From Bradyrhizobium frederickii (lineage in GTDB: Bacteria; Pseudomonadota; Alphaproteobacteria; Rhizobiales; Xanthobacteraceae): DNA of 64,000 nucleotides. The notes beneath the pieces are model-generated. The model had not been told where the DNA came from and ran no database searches. It saw only the letters and a list, made by a program, of their open reading frames with translations. The translations under genes and the position numbers were made by a program. This document shows, piece after piece, positions 43,024 to 53,100 of this stretch. The stretch covers positions 372,001-436,000 of the forward strand of contig NZ_SPQS01000004.1 of the NCBI RefSeq assembly GCF_004570865.1, given 5' to 3'. Positions within the stretch are counted from its first letter, which is position 1. Every line of letters begins with the position of its first letter.

Positions 43024-44101
43024 AGAAATTCCCCTTAAATATCAGGGGGCCCTTTTTGTCGCGGAAACCTAGGGCGTCAACGAAGGGCAGTTCATGTGCT
43101 GGCGTTCGTCATGCCGGCCAACATGGGGCGCATCGCTTTCACGGCGGGAGGTCGGATCCTCGGATCCTCGGATCATCACCGGTTGGAGCAAAGTATTGCG
43201 ATACTGGTGCTTTCGCGCCTGCTCTTCCGAGATAGGGCTGAGTTTCGGCTAGTTGCTCCCTGCGAATTTGCTGATCTACGCGAAGCAAAGATCATCTCGC
43301 GAACCGAGTGCATCTGGGTGACAAGCCGTAGAATTCCGGTGTCGCCTCGCAAAGGGGGGCGCAAAAGTCTCTTTGTCATTGATTTAATGCATTAATCATC
43401 AAATTGGACAAATAAATAAATGGACAGGGGCTTTAATTTTAAATAGAGATTAATTTAATGAGGATTGAATGATCGTGGCGCTTCTTTGCTCGCGGTCGTC
43501 GCTTCTGAAGCCGCGAATAATGCAGAATCAATGTTGCCAAAACGTGGGCGGCTAAGCGCCGACCTCGATGGGCAAGGGGGATACCGCTCCAGATCTTTTC
43601 ACGTAACTTGGCAGCAATTGATCGATCGTCGCTGGTGGACGAACCCAACACCGTCCGTGCGAGCGCTATCAGTTTGCGTGAATTGATCTTGCGGCGGCGC
43701 TCTCTGCTCTGCATTGGCAGACGAGGGTTGCGAATGACGTGCACGCATTTTGTCGCAATGTATGGCGGGGCTCGGGCAGTTTCGAATTCTTCTCCGTCAA
43801 TTTGCGATCCTTCGATCCAGCCAAGTTTGCGGTTTGCAAACATGGCGGCTGTCAGGCGCGCGACCGTGCACACGACATCCGCTCGCGAACTCGGAGCCAC
43901 TCTAGCCCCAAACAGAGCTGAGCGGCATGTGTTCTCTATGCACATTTTCGAAGCGCTGAGCAGGACGGTAGGCATTCTGAGCAGCTCTTCGGTATTTTTC
44001 TTGAGCAGCATAGGCAAGGCAACGGCCGATCATCCCCGCGCAATTGTGCAATTTGCCCACATCTGTGAACGCGGACGGCGTATCATCCGGAGGATTTAGC
44101 T
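43024..44101. other. Intergenic stretch upstream of the giant adhesin
   Basis: About 1.1 kb. A strongly AT-rich island lies at about 43380-43460 (for example aataaataaatgg and ttaattttaaatag). No supported gene on either strand; a minus-strand open frame of ~190 codons at 43439-44017 has no recognisable features. The adhesin promoter is presumably in or downstream of the AT-rich island. Confidence 0.45.
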
Positions 44102-47100
44102 ATGGCGACGCAGACCACGGGCGGCGGCAGCACGGTTTCGTTTGGCAATACTCCGCAAGCCAACACCGACATTTTCTCGTTTACGGAAGATGCCAGCAAC
44201 ATTCTGATCTTGAATGTGCTGGCAAATGATCTTGGTGGCGCAGCCAAGACGCTGTTCTCGCTGGACGACGGAACGAGCGCCTCCGCGTCCACCAAGAGCT
44301 ACGCACCTGCGGATTTGCTGGTCAAGGATGTGGCCTATAGCAGTGATGCGGCCGGCATGGCCGGAACCGGTGACCGCAGCGCGCTCGGTGCGCGCATCTG
44401 GATCGAGTCGGACGGCACCGTTCATTATGACAAGGGCGACATCAACGCTCAGCTTCAGGCGCTGGCGACCGGGCAAACGCTGACTGACACATTCACATAC
44501 GCTATCCAGCTGGGCAATGGCACGCTCAGTTGGGCGACCGTGACTCTCCAGTTCAAGGGCGCAAACGATTCGGTCTTCATCACATCAAGTCCGCAGAGCG
44601 GCTCGGTGGTAGAAGACGCGAATGCCACACCGGATCTCTCGGATTCGCAGAGCGCGGCCGGCACTATCAGTTTCAACGACGCCGATCTCAGCGACACGCA
44701 TTCGACCTCGTTCGCGGCAGCCTCTTCCAACACGACTTCGCTCGGCGCCTTCTCGCTCGATCCTGTCAACGAGGCGGCCAATGCCGCGAACGGCTCGGTG
44801 CAGTGGCACTATGCCTTGAACAATGGTGCTGCGCAGTATCTCGGCGCCGGCCAGAGCGTCACCGAGAGCTTCGTGGTGACGATCAACGACGGCCACGGCG
44901 CGACAGCGACCCAGACCGTGACGGTGACGATCACCGGCACCAACGATGCGGCCACGGTCTCTTCGGACTCGAAGTCCGTCACCGAGGACGACACCGCGGC
45001 CGCGCTGAACACCAGCGGCCAGCTCAGCATCACCGATCCGGATACGGGCGAGGCCCATGTCGTGGCGCAGAGCAACGTCCACGGCACCTATGGCGACTTT
45101 ACCATCGATGCCAACGGCGCCTGGAGCTACAGCGGCAACGGCGCCCACAATGAGCTCACCGCCGGCCAGCAGGTGCAGGACCAGTTCACGGTGACCAGCC
45201 AGGATGGCACCGCGAGCGGCATCGTGACGGTGACCATCACCGGCAGCAACGACAACGCGACCGTGAGCTCCGACTCCAAGGCGGTGACGGAGGGCGACAC
45301 CGCGGCGGCGCTGAACACCAGCGGCCAGCTGACGATTGTGGATCCCGACACCGGCGAAGCCCATGTCGTCGCCCAGACCAACGCGCATGGGACCTACGGC
45401 GACTTCACCATCGATGCCAACGGCGCCTGGACCTACGTCGGCAACGGTGCCCACAATGAGCTCACCGCCGGCCAGCAGGTGCAGGACCAGTTCACGGTGA
45501 CCAGCCAGGATGGCACCGCGAGCGGCATCGTGACGGTGACCATCACCGGCAGCAACGATGCGGCCACAGTCTCGTCGGACTCGAAGTCCGTCACCGAAGG
45601 CGACACTGCCGCCGCATTGAACGCCTCCGGCCATCTGACGATTGTGGATCCCGACACTGGCGAAGCCCATGTCGTCGCCCAGAGCAACGCGCACGGGACC
45701 TACGGCGACTTCACGGTCGATGCCAACGGCGCCTGGAGCTACAGCGGCAACGGTGCCCACAATGAGCTCACCGCCGGCCAGCAGGTGCAGGACCAGTTCA
45801 CGGTCACCAGCCAGGATGGCACCGCCACCGGCACCGTGACGGTGACCATTACCGGCAGCAACGACAACGCGACCTTGAGCTCGGACTCCAAGGCGGTGAC
45901 GGAGGGCGACATTGCCTCCGCGCTGAACACCAGCGGCCATCTGACGATTGTAGATCCCGATACGGGCCAGGCCCATGTCGTGGCGCAGACCAATGCGCAC
46001 GGGGCCTATGGCGACTTCACGATCGATGCCAACGGCGCTTGGAGCTATACGGGCAACGGTGCCCACAACGAGCTCACCGCCGGCCAGCAGGTGCAGGACC
46101 AGTTCACGGTGACCAGCCAGGATGGCACCGCCACCGGTACCGTGACGGTGACCATCACCGGCAGCAACGACGCGGCCACGGTCTCGTCGGACTCGAAGTC
46201 CGTCACCGAAGGCGACACTGCCGCCGCATTGAGCGCCTCCGGCCAGCTGACGATTGTGGATCCCGACACCGGCGAAGCCCATGTCGTCGCCCAGACCAAC
46301 GCGCACGGGACCTACGGCGACTTCAGCATCGATGCCAACGGCGCCTGGAGCTACAGCGGGAACGGCGCCCACAATGAGCTCACCGCCGGCCAGCAGGTGC
46401 AGGACCAGTTCACGGTCACGAGCCAGGATGGCACCGCCACCGGCACCGTCACGGTGACCATCACCGGCAGCAACGACACCGCGACCGTCAGCTCGGACTC
46501 GAAGTCCGTCACCGAGGGCGACACCGCGGCGGCGCTGAACACCAGCGGCCAGCTCAGCATCACCGACCCCGACACCGGCGAAGCCCATGTCGTGGCCCAG
46601 ACCAACGTCCACGGCACCTACGGCGACTTCACGGTCGATGCCAATGGCGCCTGGAGCTACAGCGGCAACGGTGCCCACAACGAGCTCACCGCCGGCCAGC
46701 AGGTGCAGGACCAGTTCACGGTCACGAGCCAGGATGGCACTGCGAGCGGCATCGTGACGGTGACCATCACCGGCAGCAACGATGCGGCGACCGTGAGCTC
46801 CGACTCCAAGGCGGTGACGGAGGGCGACATTGCCTCCGCGCTGAACACCAGCGGCCAGCTGACGATTGTGGATCCCGATACGGGCCAGGCCCATGTCGTG
46901 GCGCAGAGCAACGTCCACGGCACCTATGGCGACTTTACCATCGATGCCAACGGCGCCTGGAGCTACAGCGGCAACGGTGCCCACAATGAGCTCATCGCCG
47001 GCCAGCAGGTGCAGGACCAGTTCACGGTGACGAGCCAGGACGGCACCGCGACCGGCACCGTGACGGTGACCATCACCGGCAGCAACGATGCGGCCACGGT

Positions 47101-50100
47101 CTCTTCGGACTCGAAGTCCGTCAGCCAGGGCGACACCGCGGCGGCGCTGAACACCAGCGGCCAGCTCAGCATCACCGACCCGGATACGGGCGAAGCCCAT
47201 GTTGTGGCGCAGAGCAACGTCCACGGCACCTATGGCGACTTTACCATCGATGCCAACGGCGCCTGGAGCTACAGCGGCAACGGCGCCCACAATGAGCTCA
47301 CCGCCGGCCAGCAGGTGCAGGACCAGTTCACGGTGACCAGCCAGGACGGCACTGCGAGCGGCACCGTCACGGTGACCATCACCGGCAGCAACGATGCGGC
47401 CACGGTCTCGTCGGACTCGAACTCCGTCACCGAGGACGACACCGCGGCGGCGCTGAACACCAGCGGCCAGCTCAGCATCACCGACCCGGATACGGGCGAA
47501 GCCCATGTTGTGGCGCAGAGCAACGTCCACGGCACCTATGGCGACTTCACGATCGATGCCAACGGCGCCTGGAGCTACACCGGCAACGGTGCCCACAACG
47601 AGCTCATCGCCGGCCAGCAGGTGCAGGACCAGTTCACGGTGACGAGCCAGGATGGCACCGCCACCGGCACCGTGACGGTGACCATCACCGGCAGCAACGA
47701 CAACGCGACCGTCAGCTCGGACTCGAAGTCCGTCAGCGAGGGCGACACGGCGGCGGCGCTGAACACCAGCGGCCAGCTCAGCATCACCGACCCCGACACC
47801 GGCGAAGCCCATGTCGTCGCCCAGACCAACGCGCACGGGACCTACGGCGACTTCACCATCGATGCCAATGGCGCCTGGAGCTACACCGGCAACGGTGCCC
47901 ACAACGAGCTCACCGCCGGCCAGCAGGTGCAGGACCAGTTCACGGTGACCAGCCAGGACGGCACCGCCACCGGTACCGTGACGGTGACCATCACCGGCAG
48001 CAACGACAACGCGACCGTCAGCTCGGACTCGAAGTCCGTCAGCGAGGGCGACACGGCGGCGGCGCTGAACACCAGCGGCCAGCTCAGCATCACCGACCCC
48101 GACACCGGCGAAGCCCATGTCGTCGCCCAGACCAACGTCCACGGCACCTACGGCGACTTCACCATCGATGCCAACGGCGCCTGGAGCTACAGCGGCAACG
48201 GTGCCCACAACGAGCTCACCGCCGGCCAGCAGGTGCAGGACCAGTTCACGGTGACCAGCCAGGACGGCACTGCTACCGGCACCGTCACGGTGACCATCAC
48301 CGGCAGCAACGATGCGGCCACGGTCTCGTCGGACTCGAAGTCCGTCACCGAGGACGACACCGCGGCCGCGCTGAACACCAGCGGCCAGCTCAGCATCATC
48401 GACCCGGATACGGGCGAAGCCCATGTCGTCGCCCAGACCAACGCGCACGGGACCTATGGCGACTTTACCATCGATGCCAACGGCGCCTGGACCTACGTCG
48501 GCAACGGTGCCCACAACGAGCTCACCGCCGGCCAGCAGGTGCAGGACCAGTTCACGGTCACGAGCCAGGATGGCACCGCCACCGGCACCGTCACGGTGAC
48601 CATCACCGGCACCAACGACGCGGCCACGGTCTCTTCGGACTCGAAGTCCGTCACCGAAGGCGACACCGCCGCCGCATTGAACGCCTCCGGCCAGCTGACG
48701 ATTGTGGATCCCGACACCGGCGAAGCCCATGTCGTCGCCCAGACCAACGCGCACGGGACCTATGGCGACTTTACCATCGATGCCAACGGCGCCTGGAGCT
48801 ACACCGGCAACGGTGCCCACAACGAGCTCACCGCCGGCCAGCAGGTGCAGGACCAGTTCACGGTCACCAGCCAGGACGGCACCGCCAGCGGCACCGTGAC
48901 GGTGACCATCACCGGCAGCAACGACAACGCGACCGTCAGCTCGGACTCGAAGTCCGTCAGCGAGGGCGACACCTCGGCGGCGCTGAACACCAGCGGCCAG
49001 CTCAGCATCACCGACCCCGACACCGGCGAAGCCCATGTCGTCGCCCAGACCAACGTCCACGGCACCTACGGCGACTTCACGGTCGATGCCAACGGCGCCT
49101 GGAGCTACAGCGGGAACGGCGCCCACAATGAGCTCACCGCCGGCCAGCAGGTGCAGGACCAGTTCACGGTGACCAGCCAGGATGGCACTGCGAGCGGCAC
49201 CGTCACGGTGACCATCACCGGCAGCAACGACAACGCGACCGTCAGCTCGGACTCGAAGTCCGTCAGCGAGGGCGATACGGCGGCGGCGCTGAACACCAGC
49301 GGCCAGCTCAGCATCACCGACCCCGACACCGGCGAAGCCCATGTCGTCGCCCAGACCAACGTCCACGGCACCTACGGCGACTTCACGGTCGATGCCAACG
49401 GCGCCTGGAGCTACACCGGCAACGGTGCCCACAATGAGCTCACCGCCGGCCAGCAGGTGCAGGACCAGTTCACGGTCACGAGCCAGGACGGCACCGCGAG
49501 CGGCACCGTGACGGTGACCATTACCGGCAGCAATGATGCGGCCACGGTCTCGTCGGACTCGAAGTCCGTCACCGAAGGCGACACTGCCGCCGCATTGAAC
49601 GTCTCCGGCCAGCTGACGATTGTGGACCCCGACACCGGCGAAGCCCATGTCGTCGCCCAGACCAACGTCCACGGCACCTACGGCGACTTCACGGTCGATG
49701 CCAACGGCGCCTGGAGCTACAGCGGGAACGGCGCCCACAATGAGCTCACCGCCGGCCAGCAGGTGCAGGACCAGTTCACGGTCACGAGCCAGGATGGCAC
49801 CGCCACCGGCACCGTGACGGTGACCATTACCGGTACCAACGACAACGCGACCGTCAGCTCGGACTCGAAGTCCGTCAGCGAGGGCGACACCGCGGCGGCG
49901 CTGAACACCAGCGGCCAGCTCAGCATCACCGACCCCGACACCGGCGAAGCCCATGTCGTCGCCCAGACCAACGTCCACGGCACCTACGGCGACTTCACGG
50001 TCGATGCCAACGGCGCCTGGAGCTACAGCGGCAACGGCGCCCACAACGAGCTCATCGCCGGCCAGCAGGTGCAGGACCAGTTCACGGTCACCAGCCAGGA

Positions 50101-53100
50101 TGGCACTGCCACCGGCACCGTGACGGTGACCATCACCGGCAGCAACGACAACGCGACCGTCAGCTCGGACTCGAAGTCCGTCAGCGAGGGCGACACCGCG
50201 GCGGCGCTGAACACCTCGGGCCAGCTCAGCATCACCGACCCGGATACGGGCGAAGCCCATGTTGTGGCGCAGAGCAACGTCCACGGCACCTATGGCGACT
50301 TTACCATCGATGCCAACGGCGCCTGGAGCTACAGCGGCAACGGTGCCCACAATGAGCTCATCGCCGGCCAGCAGGTGCAGGACCAGTTCACGGTGACGAG
50401 CCAGGACGGCACCGCGACCGGCACCGTGACGGTGACCATCACCGGCAGCAACGATGCGGCCACGGTCTCTTCGGACTCGAAGTCCGTCAGCGAGGGCGAC
50501 ACGGCGGCGGCGCTGAACACCAGCGGCCAGCTCAGCATCACCGACCCCGACACCGGCGAAGCCCATGTCGTCGCCCAGACCAACGCGTACGGCACCTACG
50601 GCGACTTCACGGTCGATGCCAACGGCGCCTGGAGCTACAGCGGCAACGGCGCCCACAATGAGCTCACCGCCGGCCAGCAGGTGCAGGACCAGTTCACGGT
50701 GACCAGCCAGGACGGCACTGCGAGCGGCATCGTGACGGTGACCATCACCGGCAGCAACGACGCGGCCACAGTCTCGTCGGACTCGAAGTCCGTCACGGAA
50801 GGCGACGCTGCCGCCGCATTGAACGTCTCCGGCCAGCTGACGATTGTGGATCCCGACACCGGCGAAGCCCATGTCGTCGCCCAGACCAACGTCCACGGCA
50901 CCTACGGCGACTTCACGGTCGATGCCAACGGCGCCTGGAGCTACAGCGGCAACGGCGCCCACAACGAGCTCATCGCCGGCCAGCAGGTGCAGGACCAGTT
51001 CACGGTCACCAGCCAGGATGGCACTGCCACCGGCACCGTGACGGTGACCATCACCGGCAGCAACGACAACGCGACCGTCAGCTCGGACTCGAAGTCCGTC
51101 AGCGAGGGCGACACCGCGGCGGCGCTGAACACCAGCGGCCAGCTCAGCATCACCGACCCGGACACCGGCGAAGCCCATGTCGTGGCGCAATCGAACGTCC
51201 ACGGGACCTATGGCGACTTTACCGTCGATGCCAACGGCGCCTGGAGCTACGTCGGCAACGGTGCCCACAATGAGCTCACCGCCGGCCAGCAGGTGCAGGA
51301 CCAGTTCACGGTGACCAGCCAGGACGGCACCGCGAGCGGCACCGTCACGGTGACCATCACCGGCAGCAACGACGCGCCGGTGCTGAATGCCAATGGCGGT
51401 TCACTGTCCTATACCGAGGGTCAGGCGGCGACCGCGATCGATACGGCGCTGATCGTGTCGGATGTTGACAGCACCAATCTGACCGGCGCGACGGTCTCGA
51501 TCACGGGCAACTTCGCCTCCGGCCAGGATGTGCTCGGTTTTACCAATCAGAACGGCATCACCGGCAGCTATAACGCCAGCACTGGGGTGCTGACCCTGAC
51601 GGGATCGGCGAGTGTGGCGAACTACCAGGCGGCTCTGCGCTCCGTGACATATTCGAATTCGAGTGACAATCCGTCGGGCGCGACCCGCACCATCAGCTAC
51701 CAGATTGACGACGGCCAAACAGTCAGCCACGCCAGCAATATCGTGAGCTCGACAGTCGCGGTCATCCCGGTCAACGACGCGCCGGTGAATACCGTTCCGG
51801 GAGCACAGACGACAAACGTCAACACGGCAAAGGCGATCACTGGACTTAGCATCTTCGATGCCGACTCGGACGGCGCCACCGAAACGATCACGTTGTCCGT
51901 AACCAACGGCACCTTGACCGTTTCAGGAGGTACCGCAGGGATCAGCGGCAGCGGAACATCGACGGTGACGCTGACCGGAACAGTCAGCGCCATCAATTCT
52001 ACACTAGCCTCGACGGTCAACTACGTTCCGACACCGAACTTTGCCGGAACGAGCACTCTGACCATGACAACAAGCGACAATGGCCACACCGGAGCGGGTG
52101 GTGCATTGACCGATGTCGATACGGTGACAATTTCGGTCACGAGCCCCAGCCCCTTCGCTCTCACGACCGGCACCGATACGGTCTTCTTCGTATCGGGCAC
52201 CAATACCGTGACCGGCACGCAATCTCCCCTAACGCTAAACAACGGTGACATGCTGACCGGGGGAAGCGGTACGGACACTCTCGTCGTCAGTGGTGGTGGT
52301 TTGGGGCCATTCACCTTCGGAGATGGTGCAGGAAGCATTGGCCTGACAAATTTCGAGACAATAAGTCTGAGTGATAGCAACAGCGGAAATCACACGGACA
52401 CCCTGACATTCCTTTCGACATTCCAAAATGGAGGAACGCTCACGATCGACGGATCTGGCATCACTGGTAACGGCGACCTGGTCGTAGATGCTAGCGCAGT
52501 CACGTCTGGATCGTTTGTCATCATGGGCAGCTCGGGAAACGGCGGTGATGATACCCTCAAGGGCGGTTCAGGTAACGACACGATCAACGGTGGCGCAAGC
52601 ACTGGCGCGGACAGGATCGTGGGTGGTGGTGGCGCAGATGCGCTGACTGGTGGTGGGGGGAACGATACATTCGCCTATCTCCGTGCCACCGACGCCGGTG
52701 ACCACATCACCGACTTCAGCACCTCAGGGGACAAGCTAGAATTCACGGTAACCGCCGGGCGATTCGTCATTGGTGATGTCGATACAAGTGTTGAAAACGT
52801 CAGAACGGGCAACAACGCCGCGATAAATCTGGCCAACACGGAAGTCGGCATCAAAACAGACGCGTCCGTGACGACAGCGACAGTTCAATCAACGATCAAC
52901 GGTTACTCGAATATCACGACAGGGGCCCTGTTCGTATTCCACAATTCGACGGTCGGCCACGCGCAGGTCTACTACGATCCCAATCCGAGCGTGGCGGGCG
53001 GCGCGATACTCGTTGCAGATTTGGACAATCTGACCACTCTGGCCAGCATAACCGGTAGCTTCAGCGCGGCGGACTTTGCGTTTGGAACGGCGCTTGCTCC

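Noticed and set aside
43439..44017. 192-codon minus-strand open frame upstream of the adhesin
   Set aside because: No Shine-Dalgarno, no domain and atypical composition; treated as intergenic.
44585..51268. 2227-codon open frame on the minus strand inside the adhesin gene
   Set aside because: It exists because the 306-bp repeat is a multiple of 3 and its GC-rich antisense frame lacks stops in every unit. No start signal or recognisable domain; the plus-strand frame carries VCBS and RTX motifs.
44942..51367. Regular repeat array considered as CRISPR-like or satellite DNA
   Set aside because: Unit is 306 bp, in frame, without spacers, and encodes VCBS domains.
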